DNA of 64,000 nucleotides, taken from Nitrospirota bacterium. Its GTDB lineage: Bacteria > Nitrospirota > Thermodesulfovibrionia > Thermodesulfovibrionales > UBA6898. The first letter of the stretch is position 1. Each line of letters starts with the position of its first letter. Positions 51,927 through 60,198 of this stretch are shown here, piece by piece. The notes beneath the pieces are model-generated. The model saw only the letters and a list, made by a program, of their open reading frames with translations, searched no databases and was not told the DNA's origin. The position numbers and the translations under genes were made by a program. The stretch lies in the NCBI GenBank assembly GCA_021811105.1, contig JAJZPM010000002.1:62001-126000 (forward strand), written 5' to 3'.

Positions 51927-52973
51927 ATGACCTATTCGCAGGCGATCAGGAGCGGATTGAGGCTCGTAAACAGCAGGTGGCAGCTCGTGGCGATCCAGGC
52001 AGGGCTGATGCTGTTCAACTGCATCGCGTTTTTCATCATGGTCGGGATTCCCCTGGGCATCGCCTTCATCATCTTCGGGCTCGACCTTACCGGGCTCGCC
52101 CAGATGAAGGACATTTTCGGCATGCTTCGAAACCCGGCCGAACTGTTGTCCAAATACTTCGGCCTCGTGCTGATCGTCCTGTCGAGTCTCCTCGTGTATA
52201 TCCTCCTGGTCACAACGCTCGGACTGTACGTGTTCGGCGGGGCAGTCGGTTTCATCGGTAGAAGCATTCTCGATCCGGACCTGAAGTTCAGCATGCGGGG
52301 CTTTTTTGCAGAGGCGAAGAAGCTCTTTTTCCCGATCATGTGGTTTTCTCTCGTCGCAGGCATCGTCTTCATCTTCATCGCGTTCATCCTCGGCCTGTTC
52401 GGCGGCGGCGTGGCGGCGATCGTGTCGGCCGCGAAAAGCCAGGACTCCACCCTCGCGTTGTTTCTCGGCATCTTTTTTTCGCTCCTGGTTATACTGGTCG
52501 GCGTGAGCTTCGTGCTCGTTGGGATCGCGGTCACGGTCTACGGCATCGCCGCGCTTTTTTTCAAGGGCAAGGGGGCGACAAAGTCCTTCATGGAAGGGTT
52601 GAGATTCGTCTGGGACCATCAGAACGCCTTCTGGCTCTATGTCATCCTGCTGATCGCATACGTCATCGTAAGTTTTTTCGTGATGCTGGTCGTCTATCCG
52701 TTCAACCTGATACCGATCATAGGGACGATCATCTCGATCCCCTTCCAACTGCTCTCCTATGTGATACAGGGTTATCTCGGCCTGGTGATCATCGCCATCG
52801 TATTCACCTACTATTACGAGCTCGAAATAAAAAAGACGGGTCCCGCGGCAACCGAACCGCCTCCTGCGGAGGCTACCGCCGGAAGTTCCAGTGGTCCTGA
52901 AGATATTTCTCTTCCTCAAGCCCCCGGGCAAGAGACAGTTCTTCCGGAGAAGGACGGTCCTGAAGAAACCTGA
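51927..52973 (+). CDS. Polytopic membrane protein of unknown function
   Basis: 348 residues with six strong membrane helices (QAGLMLFNCIAFFIMVGIPLGIAFIIF, FGLVLIVLSSLLVYILLVTTLGLYV, two Gly-rich helices around IAFILGLFGGGVAAIV, and two near the C-terminus, VILLIAYVIVSFFVMLVVY and SYVIQGYLGLVIIAIVFTYYY; each given in part). The layout resembles DUF-type membrane domains seen beside glycerophosphodiester phosphodiesterases, but I do not assign it. The last 45 residues are Pro/Ala/Ser/Glu-rich, and this segment is antisense to the end of the lipoyl-transferase gene, which suggests late addition by loss of an earlier stop codon. Confidence 0.8.
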   Translation: MTYSQAIRSGLRLVNSRWQLVAIQAGLMLFNCIAFFIMVGIPLGIAFIIFGLDLTGLAQMKDIFGMLRNPAELLSKYFGLVLIVLSSLLVYILLVTTLGLYVFGGAVGFIGRSILDPDLKFSMRGFFAEAKKLFFPIMWFSLVAGIVFIFIAFILGLFGGGVAAIVSAAKSQDSTLALFLGIFFSLLVILVGVSFVLVGIAVTVYGIAALFFKGKGATKSFMEGLRFVWDHQNAFWLYVILLIAYVIVSFFVMLVVYPFNLIPIIGTIISIPFQLLSYVIQGYLGLVIIAIVFTYYYELEIKKTGPAATEPPPAEATAGSSSGPEDISLPQAPGQETVLPEKDGPEET

Positions 52974-53667
52974 TACCGAAGACCTCCCCGAAGGATGAGA
53001 CGATCGTCTCTCTGAGCCTCTCTTCCCCGATGCCCGGCAGGGCCTCCCGTAGCCCTACGGTACAGTCTTTCAGCGCAGTGTACTGCCCGGCGCCGAAGAT
53101 CCTGCGAATTTCATCCTCGCGAAAGACGTAGGGAACAGATCCCTGTTGGAGCATGCCGTCTTCCCATCGTTTCTGGGCAGAGCCGACCACTTTTTTGTCT
53201 TCTATCAGGATCTCACCATAGGAACTCGACTGAAAGCAGAGGGGACTGCCGGCGAGCACCCTCCCCTTTTCCCTGCGGTCTTTTGCCTCAACGCGCACCC
53301 CCAATTTCTGAAATGCAAGATGAAAGGCGACCGCCACCTTCCGGTAACTGTCGAGAAGGCCCTGCGAAAAAGGGCCTGAACCGGTTGTCGCCGCAAAGCT
53401 GTAGGTAAGTTCCTCATCATGAAGTACCGCCCTTCCGCCGGTCGGCCTCCGTACAATAGGGATGTCCCGGGACCTGCAGTATCCGGCATCCACCTCCGAA
53501 GCCTTCTGGAAGCATCCGAGACTCAGCGACGGCCTGTCCCATCCGTAGAGCCTCAGCACGGGCGAAAGACAGTCTCTTCTGACGAGCGTTGCGATCGCCT
53601 CGTCGAGGGCCATATTAAAGGCAGCGCCGCAGCGCCCCGAGTCTATCAGCCTCCAAGTCTCTCCCAT
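52873..53667 (-). CDS. LplA/LipM-family lipoyl/octanoyl transferase
   Basis: 264 residues. Motifs: NMALDEAIATL, PSLSLGCFQ, VRRPTGGRAVLHD (about 72-84), then PLCFQSSSYGEI with Cys144, KKVVGSAQKR (Lys159) and GMLQQGSVPYVF. The Cys at this site and the Lys-x2-GSAQ block are typical of LipM octanoyl-[carrier protein]:GcvH transferases rather than E. coli-type LplA lipoate ligases. It would move octanoate from ACP to lipoyl domains. The last 101 bases overlap the convergent membrane protein gene. It starts 2 bases after the stop of the following DUF922 gene on the same strand. Confidence 0.85.
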   Translation of the reverse strand: MGETWRLIDSGRCGAAFNMALDEAIATLVRRDCLSPVLRLYGWDRPSLSLGCFQKASEVDAGYCRSRDIPIVRRPTGGRAVLHDEELTYSFAATTGSGPFSQGLLDSYRKVAVAFHLAFQKLGVRVEAKDRREKGRVLAGSPLCFQSSSYGEILIEDKKVVGSAQKRWEDGMLQQGSVPYVFREDEIRRIFGAGQYTALKDCTVGLREALPGIGEERLRETIVSSFGEVFGIRFLQDRPSPEELSLARGLEEEKYLQDHWNFRR

Positions 53668-53668
53668 G

Positions 53669-54475
53669 CTACCGGAAGAAAACCTGCCTCATCTCCGGCT
53701 TAAGCCCATGCTCGGTGAGCCTGTCGTATTCGTCGTTTCTGGCCTTTATCTCCCTGATCAGGTCATGGCCGATCTTTGCGGTCTGCGCCTCGACCGCGCC
53801 CCGAATCGCATCTTCAACGACCGCGGCAGGGTCATACTCGAGCGTCATCTCCCTTAATGCGGACATCTTTCGCATCGCCTCTTGCCTGAAGGAGGCGTCT
53901 TTTATCAGTGCAATGTGGTCATGTTCGTGGGCGAGGAGTCCCTGCACAAACTTCTCCCAGAGCATACGGTCGTGGGCGCTGAGAGAAGAATCTTCGGCGA
54001 GCACCGGCAGGAGGACGGTAATATCGGACCTGAACTGGACGTCGTAGATCTCCGGCGTGACGTAGACATACGGGCGTTCTATCGCGTAAGTCGACCTCAG
54101 CTTATAGGACCATCCCATCTTCCACCTCGTCTGCGCGGCATATCGTTTGTTCTCCCGGGCCTCGAAAGGACCATTCATGCTCGTCCCCATCACGGCTTCC
54201 TGGAACGTATGCGCCGTTATGGGATAAAAGTCATAATACACGTCGTCGATAAAGTCGAGCTTGATGCCGGGGTACTGCTTTTCGGGTGTCTGCCCGGTTT
54301 CCTGCTCATGCGTTTCGACGGGAGCAGGGACCGGCCGTTTTGCACCGGGGGGGATATTGGTGACGATGAGCGTGCCTTCGTCGTCGAAGTACTGGTAGAC
54401 TATGGCAGCGGACGTGCCGGTCAGGGAAAAGAAGATGAAGAAAACAGACAGGAATCCGAAAAGCCTCATGGTCAT
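53669..54475 (-). CDS. Exported DUF4124/DUF922 protein, predicted zinc protease-like
   Basis: 268 residues. Signal peptide LFGFLSVFFIFFSLTGTSAA, then the DUF4124 start IVYQYFDDEGTLIVTN. The main domain (about 70-235) is DUF922-like: FYPITAHTFQEAVM, GWSYKLRSTYAIERPYVYVTP, and GLLAHEHDHIAL, whose HEHDH is an HExxH-type zinc motif (about residues 179-183). A helical C-terminus follows. DUF922 members are called predicted Zn-dependent proteases; the function is not proven. Located 2 bases upstream of the lipoyl-transferase gene and possibly co-transcribed with it. Confidence 0.75.
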   Translation of the reverse strand: MTMRLFGFLSVFFIFFSLTGTSAAIVYQYFDDEGTLIVTNIPPGAKRPVPAPVETHEQETGQTPEKQYPGIKLDFIDDVYYDFYPITAHTFQEAVMGTSMNGPFEARENKRYAAQTRWKMGWSYKLRSTYAIERPYVYVTPEIYDVQFRSDITVLLPVLAEDSSLSAHDRMLWEKFVQGLLAHEHDHIALIKDASFRQEAMRKMSALREMTLEYDPAAVVEDAIRGAVEAQTAKIGHDLIREIKARNDEYDRLTEHGLKPEMRQVFFR

Positions 54476-54509
54476 CTCACTTCACCCCGGCAGAAACTTT
54501 TGCAGACCA

Positions 54510-54923
54510 TCAGGGTTTTTCGCAGGAGGCCTTTACGAGCGCCTTCAGCCAGTCGAGCAGCACGGCCCTGCCCTTTGCATAATCTCGGAGCAGAGCGAGT
54601 TCCCTGATCGTCTCTATGCCCCCGTTTGCATACACGCCGATATAGGCGCAGAGCATGTCGCCTTTCAGCAGTGTGTAGAGACAATATGTCCTTCCGGAGA
54701 GTAGTTTGTTATCGCGGACAATCACGAACCCGACATTCTTTACTTCGTCAGTGCTGCCGTCTATCGCCACGGGAGGAGAGGCAACCGGACTCACCCCGAA
54801 TTCGAACGTTTTGTCGAAATTCGCAACCTCGCTATGCACTCGCGCGAGGAACTTGATCAGTCCGCTTTCTTCTTCCTTTGTAGGCGGAGCGACCGCCTTT
54901 ATGATCGTATCGGCCGTCTTCAT
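54510..54923 (-). CDS. Small cytoplasmic protein of unknown function
   Basis: 137 residues, no signal peptide or membrane helix. Starts TADTIIKAVAPPTKEEESGL; the middle FEFGVSPVASPPVAIDGS leads to a beta segment VGFVIVRDNKLLSGRTYCLYTLL and a helical end LRDYAKGRAVLLDWLKALV. Two or three cysteines, no clear motif. It may be a small alpha/beta ligand- or protein-binding domain. Same strand as, and 34 bases before, the DUF922 gene. No family recognised. Confidence 0.6.
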   Translation of the reverse strand: MKTADTIIKAVAPPTKEEESGLIKFLARVHSEVANFDKTFEFGVSPVASPPVAIDGSTDEVKNVGFVIVRDNKLLSGRTYCLYTLLKGDMLCAYIGVYANGGIETIRELALLRDYAKGRAVLLDWLKALVKASCEKP

Positions 54924-55100
54924 AAATAACCTCCTTGAGGCGGTTACCTCTTTTCGCGCTGCCTCGTCTAATCATAGTACGTTACCCGGGGGAGATGCAA
55001 GAAGAACAACCGGGGGATGGAATCCTAAATATCCGTAACGAAATTTATATGGCTTAAGCGACGTGTACTATTCTGTGATACAATTGAATCAGCTATCACT

Positions 55101-56252
55101 ATGCCGAACGTTCATGTCCCATACGATAAGCTTCATACGTTCAAACAGTGGCTCGGTCTTGCCGCGCCCGAAATCAGAGAACTCCTTGCCCTTCAGGACC
55201 TCTTCGTCGGCAGGAAGGAGCGCTTCGCCTCCTATTTTTACGATTTCTTCGCTAATATTCCCGAGGCAAAACTCATCATCGAGCATGAAAAAAGGCCGGG
55301 CCATCTTCTTGAGGCATGGGCGCACTGGTTCGAGTCCCTGTTTTCCAGGGGGCTCGATGAAGAGTTCATGGGCTATCTCTGGAAGGTCGGCGTGAAGCAT
55401 GTCGAGATCAAACTCGACAAGCGGTTCTCCAACATGGGATTTTCGGTGGTCCGCCAGTTCTGTCAGGAGGTCATACTCTCGGAACTGCCGCCGGGAAAAG
55501 CGACAGAGGCCATACGCCTGGTGGACAAGCTCGTCGACTTCTGCCTCCTCGTCGAGACGGACGCCTACATAGAGACGACCACCCGGTGCGACGCCGAAAT
55601 CATCAGAGGCATCGCCGACAGGATCAGGAACCCTGTCACCGTGATCGGCGGCAACATTCACCGGCTCATGAAGAATGCCGATGTAAAAGATCCCGCATAT
55701 CCCGTGTATGAGTTCATATTCTCCCAGAGCACGAAATGCGAGCACATGGTCCGCGATATCAAGACCTATATGGAAGTCTTTGAGAGGGAGCCGTCGCGTG
55801 AGAAGGTTTCGCTCCGGGACCTGTTCGATGAAGTGCTGGAAGGCCTTTTCACGCGGGGGAAATTTTCACGGCCCCGCATGGAGATTGAAATCGCCGAGGG
55901 AGCGTCGCATGTCCTGGCCGACCGCAAAGACATGAAAGCGCTTTTCTGGCACCTACTCGAAAACAGTCTGGAAGCAGTCGATCGCAAAAATCCTTTCGTG
56001 AGGATATCCTCCCATATTTCGGGAGCGCCGCCCCATAGCGTCATCATCGAGATCTTCAACTCCGGCCCTCCGCTGGAAGCGGAAGACATGGAAAAATTCT
56101 ATTCGCCGTTCTACTCGACGAAACCGGAAGGCACCGGGTTCGGTCTGGCCATCGCGAGACAGGCGGTCAGGAACAACATGGGAGGGATCAGGATCGAGCC
56201 GGTGAAAGAGGAGGGGACCAGGGTGGTGCTTTTGCTGCCGGTCTTCGAATAG
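55101..56252 (+). CDS. Globin-coupled histidine-kinase-like protein without phosphoacceptor His
   Basis: 383 residues. An N-terminal sensor globin (about 1-160): LHTFKQWLGLAAPEIRELLALQDLF and VGVKHVEIKLDKRF with proximal His100, the heme ligand pattern of protoglobin/globin-coupled sensors. A short helix leads to a HisKA-like region where the usual H-E-x-R-N-P block reads ADRIRNPVTVI: Asp173 stands where the phosphoacceptor His is expected. The HATPase domain has an N box FWHLLENSLEAV (Asn288), a G1-like box FNSGPP with Asn320 for Asp, then FYSPFYSTKPEGTGFGLAIA. It should bind heme gas ligands (O2, NO or CO), but phosphoryl transfer is doubtful. It could regulate a partner by binding. No response regulator is adjacent. 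Confidence 0.85.
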   Translation: MPNVHVPYDKLHTFKQWLGLAAPEIRELLALQDLFVGRKERFASYFYDFFANIPEAKLIIEHEKRPGHLLEAWAHWFESLFSRGLDEEFMGYLWKVGVKHVEIKLDKRFSNMGFSVVRQFCQEVILSELPPGKATEAIRLVDKLVDFCLLVETDAYIETTTRCDAEIIRGIADRIRNPVTVIGGNIHRLMKNADVKDPAYPVYEFIFSQSTKCEHMVRDIKTYMEVFEREPSREKVSLRDLFDEVLEGLFTRGKFSRPRMEIEIAEGASHVLADRKDMKALFWHLLENSLEAVDRKNPFVRISSHISGAPPHSVIIEIFNSGPPLEAEDMEKFYSPFYSTKPEGTGFGLAIARQAVRNNMGGIRIEPVKEEGTRVVLLLPVFE

Positions 56253-56291
56253 TTATCTTCCCGGGAGAAAGTTCGTTCTCAGCCACCCTCT

Positions 56292-57140
56292 TTACTCCGG
56301 ACCCTTCCTGATTTCCACGGGAAAGATGATATCCATGACAAAAAAGAGTTTAAGGAGATTGACCCAGGTGCCGGGCCGCCTGCCGCTCACTGTCCCTTGA
56401 TATCCGCCCGGGCTTTCGTGCCCCTTCTGCAGTCTTCTCCCAACCTTGTCGATTATCGCGTGCACGAGGAGCATCTGGACCGCAACAACCGAAGCCCATG
56501 CGAGACATCCTGCGATCATCACAACCCACGAAATCCCGGAACTGTGCGCAACAAAAAAGTATAGAATACAGAAAAGTGCCAGTAAATCGGCCAGTGTCAG
56601 CGCAACGCGCAGGGGCGCATATACGGCCCTTTTCCCATAGCGCCCCCCGGCAAAAAGGTCCTCTTCCCACCGCTCCCTTTGTTCTTCCCAGAGCGGAATT
56701 TTCGGCAGATTGGCTGCCTCGTTCTGCTCCGAAGTCCAGCGGTGTTGCATAAAGTATGTTTCCAGTTGAGCACAATAGTCGCCCGCCCTCTTGCTCCTGA
56801 TTTCTCCTTCGAGAAGCAGATACATCAGCCCGCACGCAACAAACCCGAACCCCAGGAGCACGAGAATACCGGGAAGGATCTGCACATTGAGCACATACGC
56901 GGCAAACGCCAGTACGACTGCCAGGACGACCATACCGAACTTTGTCGCGTCATGCTGAAGCTTGATGCCGTACATCCTTTCTTTGCGCGGATGTTCACAG
57001 GCCTTCAGATAGAGAGAGAACTCGCTTTCAAAGGCCTTGCTCTTGTTGGCATCGATTGCAGCGTGGGAATAGATCTGACTCAGACGTTCCTTGAGCTCGA
57101 CGATCTTATTTTTTAAAGTGAGATTTTCTTCTTCAAGCAT
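56292..57140 (-). CDS. Membrane protein with N-terminal coiled coil, function unknown
   Basis: 282 residues. Residues 1-45 form a coiled coil (LEEENLTLKNKIVELKERLSQI), followed by a charged segment and two membrane helices (GMVVLAVVLAFAAYVLNV; LPGILVLLGFGFVACGLMYLLL), a cytoplasmic loop of 60 residues, and two more helices (DLLALFCILYFFVA; VVMIAGCLAWASVVAVQMLLV). Ends in a basic Gly/Arg-rich tail and a final hydrophobic segment. No family recognised. The gene converges with the globin-kinase gene, and no operon partner is evident. Confidence 0.65.
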   Translation of the reverse strand: MLEEENLTLKNKIVELKERLSQIYSHAAIDANKSKAFESEFSLYLKACEHPRKERMYGIKLQHDATKFGMVVLAVVLAFAAYVLNVQILPGILVLLGFGFVACGLMYLLLEGEIRSKRAGDYCAQLETYFMQHRWTSEQNEAANLPKIPLWEEQRERWEEDLFAGGRYGKRAVYAPLRVALTLADLLALFCILYFFVAHSSGISWVVMIAGCLAWASVVAVQMLLVHAIIDKVGRRLQKGHESPGGYQGTVSGRRPGTWVNLLKLFFVMDIIFPVEIRKGPE

Positions 57141-57306
57141 TTATTTTTTCCTTTCTCCCGGACCGCTCTCCGTAGCACCTTCTTTGAAGTCCGAATGAAT
57201 CCACCGGGAATGCGGCGTCAGACAACTGGGGACCGCACGGCATCCCGGATGCGAATATTTCCCCCATCGTACAATATGCCGGACAAGACACCGCAACGCC
57301 CCGGGC

Positions 57307-58065
57307 TTATAAAGTAATCCGCTCTTTCCCCGAATATACGTTCATCCGGTCGCCGCGGACAAAGCCGATGACGGTGATGCCTGCCGCTTCGGCAATATCG
57401 ACAGCGAGACTCGTCGGCGCGGCGCGACTGGCGAGCACCGGCACCTTGCTGACCGCACACTTGTTGACGATCTCGGAGGAAAGCCTTCCGCTTGCGAGCA
57501 TGATCTTCCCCCCGAAAGAGATGTTTTCGAGGAGGCAGTAACCGATCACCTTATCGACGGCGTTGTGTCTCCCGATATCTTCGGCAAAGGCGAGTATCTT
57601 TCCGCAGTCGGTGAGAGCGGCGCTGTGCGCCCCTCCTGTGAGCTTATAGGCATCGGACCGGTGCTGGAACTCCCTGAATATGCCCCTGATCGCGCCGGCG
57701 CTGAAGAAGGAGTTGTCCGTCACACGCCCGACATCCCCCCGGCTGAAACTCACCCCTCCTCCGCAGCCCGACGTGACGACCCGCTCCCCTTCCCTGACTG
57801 TTCCGGAAGAAGGGATATCGACACGTATCTCGTTGCCGTATTCTATCGTCATCCTCTCGGCGCACCACTCTCCGGATATCAGCCCCTCGTTATGGACGAG
57901 GCCGACCACGAATTCCCTCACCATCGTAGGGCTGCAATAGAGGCTGAGGACGCTCTCTCCATTGACCGAAATCCTGATCTTCTTTTCGACCGCCACCAGG
58001 TCGTCGGCGGCCTGCAGGGAATCGCCGGTGATCTTCAAAATCGGTATCTTGCGGTAGGGTTCCAT
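57307..58065 (-). CDS. fdhD: Formate dehydrogenase accessory sulfurtransferase FdhD
   Basis: 252 residues from ATG at 58065; the frame is open further upstream but that part overlaps the tRNA gene and is not family-like. Landmarks: VEKKIRISVNGESVLSLYCSP, MVREFVVGLVHNEGLIS, VVTSGCGGGVSFSRG, GGAHSAALTD, AEDIGRHNAVDKVIGY and GRLSSEIVNKCAVSKVPVLASRAAPTSLAVDIAEA (in part). FdhD carries sulfur from IscS to the Mo-bis-MGD cofactor of formate dehydrogenase. Only one Cys (Cys101) is present in the motif where E. coli FdhD has CXXC. Lies near the fdh operon it should serve. Confidence 0.93.
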   Translation of the reverse strand: MEPYRKIPILKITGDSLQAADDLVAVEKKIRISVNGESVLSLYCSPTMVREFVVGLVHNEGLISGEWCAERMTIEYGNEIRVDIPSSGTVREGERVVTSGCGGGVSFSRGDVGRVTDNSFFSAGAIRGIFREFQHRSDAYKLTGGAHSAALTDCGKILAFAEDIGRHNAVDKVIGYCLLENISFGGKIMLASGRLSSEIVNKCAVSKVPVLASRAAPTSLAVDIAEAAGITVIGFVRGDRMNVYSGKERITL

Positions 58066-58101
58066 ATGACAGTTTAGCAGAGAAGCTCCGCGGTAATCGA
58101 C

Positions 58102-58131
58102 TTGACTTTCTCCCGCAAAGACACTTAATAT
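58102..58131 (+). promoter_or_regulatory. Promoter of the tRNA-Pro gene
   Basis: TTGACT (58102-58107), 18-base spacer, TAATAT (58126-58131). The predicted start is about 15 bases before the mature tRNA. A run of T at 58231-58235 follows the tRNA. Confidence 0.5.
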
Positions 58132-58153
58132 TTCAGGTACCGGTCTTTTAGTT

Positions 58154-58230
<77 letters not shown>

Positions 58231-58283
58231 TTTTTCCCGCTTTTCCCCCGCTTGTTTCACTTCTTGAGACTGAATGGTTCAGA

Positions 58284-59150
58284 CTAAAACGCGCCGGACT
58301 TCTTCAATTCGGGATACTCAAATACCGGTCCGTCCGTGCAGATGTACTTCCCGTCCATATAGCAGTGCCCGCACTTGCCCACTCCGCATTTCATATGGGC
58401 CTCCAGGGTCGTAACGATGTGGGTCGTCGGCATACCCATGAGGGAGAGGTCCCTCATCACGTTCTTTATCATGATGTGCGGCCCGCAAATGAAGGCATAT
58501 CCTTCCTTGATCGGAATTTTCTGCTTGCCCAGAAATTCTGTGACAAGGCCGACGTTCTGCCTCCACCCCTCCGCTTTTCTGTCAATCGTCACAGTGATGT
58601 CCATCCCTTTTGCCGCCCATCCCTTCAGGTCGTCTCTGAAGAGCACCTCGGAGGGGCCCCGCGAACCGTATATCATTGCCGCCCTGCCGAAATCGCCCTT
58701 TCTCACAAGAACAAAGTTCACCAGCGCCCGCAAAGGCGCTAGTCCGATGCCTCCCGCGACAAAGAGGATATCCTTACCCAGGGCCATCTCAACGGGGAAC
58801 CTGTTGCCCAGAGGGCCGCGGACGCCCATCAGACCGCCCGGCTTAAGGTTGTGCAGCGCGGACGTGACGAGGCCGACTTTTCTTATACAGAGCTCTATCT
58901 CGTTGTGGACGCCTTCGGTGGACGTGATCGAAATAGGGGCCTCCCCCGCGCCCCAGACGGAGACCATGAGAAACTGGCCGGGACTATAGGAAAAACCTTT
59001 CGGTTTTTCGACCTTGATAAGCTTGACGTCCGGGGTCATCTCGACCACGTCAAGGACCCTCACCATCACCGGCGCGTAGAGTTCTCCGCGCTTGCCGTTT
59101 TTCTTTCTTGTCACATCCTTACATGTCCAATGCACCTTCGTATTTTTCAC
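58284..59150 (-). CDS. FAD/NAD(P)-binding flavoprotein with 2Fe-2S site (HydG/AsrB-like)
   Basis: 288 residues; GTG start at 59150. Ferredoxin-reductase fold: FAD domain (YSPGQFLMVSVWGAGEAPISITS, about 52-74) and NAD domain (DILFVAGGIGLAPLRALVNFVL, AAMIYGSRGPSEVLF, YAFICGPHIMIKNVM). The C-terminal CGVGKCGHCYMDGKYIC has the four Cys of the 2Fe-2S cluster found in dihydroorotate dehydrogenase electron-transfer subunit, sulfhydrogenase gamma (HydG) and sulfite reductase AsrB. It should exchange electrons between NAD(P)H and the Fe-S subunit encoded just upstream (23-base gap). In this operon the partner is formate dehydrogenase. Confidence 0.9.
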   Translation of the reverse strand: MKNTKVHWTCKDVTRKKNGKRGELYAPVMVRVLDVVEMTPDVKLIKVEKPKGFSYSPGQFLMVSVWGAGEAPISITSTEGVHNEIELCIRKVGLVTSALHNLKPGGLMGVRGPLGNRFPVEMALGKDILFVAGGIGLAPLRALVNFVLVRKGDFGRAAMIYGSRGPSEVLFRDDLKGWAAKGMDITVTIDRKAEGWRQNVGLVTEFLGKQKIPIKEGYAFICGPHIMIKNVMRDLSLMGMPTTHIVTTLEAHMKCGVGKCGHCYMDGKYICTDGPVFEYPELKKSGAF

Positions 59151-59172
59151 GGTCCTGCAATACCCCTCTTAA

Positions 59173-60198
59173 TTAATCCTTCTTCTCCAGCCGGTTCGCC
59201 ACAGTCGCCATGTCGATTTTCCCCGGGCAGGTGATAGTGCACCTGCCGCACCCCACACATCCGAATTTGCCGGACTGCTCGGGCCAGTACAGGAGCTTAT
59301 GAAAATACCAGCGCTTCGTCCGCGCCGCAATCTGCTCCGCAGGCCATACGTTCCCGGCCATCTTCGTGAACCCCTTGAACATGCAGCCGTCCCATATCCG
59401 CATCCGGATGCCCTTTTCCGCGCCCCCGTCCTTCCAGTCGACGACATTGAAACAGGTGCAGACGGGACACTGATATACGCACCCGCCGCACTGGAAACAC
59501 CTCGAAGCGACCCCCTCCCAGAAGGAATCAGGGACCTTACCTGCGAGAATCTTCCGGCGCACGTTGTCGAGGGTTATCCTCTTTTCGAACTTCGACTGGC
59601 TGCTGAGGTTCGCCTCGTACTGGTCATCATAGTCCGCCTTTTTCGGCCTCCTGAAGATATGGTCGAAGCCCTTGATCATCTGCCGGCCCTTTGCAGAGCC
59701 GACCTGGACCATATGCCTGTCTCCAAGGTCCGTCAGCTGTATGTCGAACCCCTCCTTCAGGAAAGGGCCGGTGCCGAGGCCGATACAGAAACAACTCGAA
59801 TCCGGCCTGTTGCAAGCGATGGATATGAAAAAAGTATTCTTCCTTCTCTCCATATAAAAATCGTCCTCGTACTGCCCGCCGTAGAACGTGTCCATGAGCC
59901 CGACCGCGGACACATCACAGGACCTGATCCCGAAAATGACCCTTTTTTTGTGATTCCCGGGGCGTTCGGTCCCTTTCGGCGAGAATTTATACATCTCTTC
60001 CTTTTGGGGGAATAAGAACTCCTTCTGGCAAGGCAGGTTCGCCGGGCAGTCAGCGACGATATCGTGGATATTTTCGACCGAACTAAAGACGATGTCGCCG
60101 TCTGTCGACCGCAGAGGGCCTATCAGGTCCGCCTCCTTCCTGAGCTGCCTCAGCCAGTAGGAGAGGTGGGCCTTGCTTAATACGAGGTCGCTCTTCAC
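59173..60198 (-). CDS. Iron-sulfur electron-transfer subunit (HydB/AsrA-like)
   Basis: 341 residues; GTG start at 60198 overlapping the FdhA stop (GTGA), so translation is coupled. N-terminal half matches the AsrA/HydB family (VIFGIRSCDVSAVGLMDTFYG; ERRKNTFFISIACNRPDSSCFCIGLGTGPF in part). Two ferredoxin-type cluster motifs near the C-terminus: CFQCGGCVYQCPVC and CVGCGRCTITCPGKIDM. It carries electrons between the catalytic subunit and the flavoprotein. In sulfhydrogenases and sulfite reductases the same pair serves a different catalytic subunit; here it accompanies formate dehydrogenase. Confidence 0.9.
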   Translation of the reverse strand: MKSDLVLSKAHLSYWLRQLRKEADLIGPLRSTDGDIVFSSVENIHDIVADCPANLPCQKEFLFPQKEEMYKFSPKGTERPGNHKKRVIFGIRSCDVSAVGLMDTFYGGQYEDDFYMERRKNTFFISIACNRPDSSCFCIGLGTGPFLKEGFDIQLTDLGDRHMVQVGSAKGRQMIKGFDHIFRRPKKADYDDQYEANLSSQSKFEKRITLDNVRRKILAGKVPDSFWEGVASRCFQCGGCVYQCPVCTCFNVVDWKDGGAEKGIRMRIWDGCMFKGFTKMAGNVWPAEQIAARTKRWYFHKLLYWPEQSGKFGCVGCGRCTITCPGKIDMATVANRLEKKD

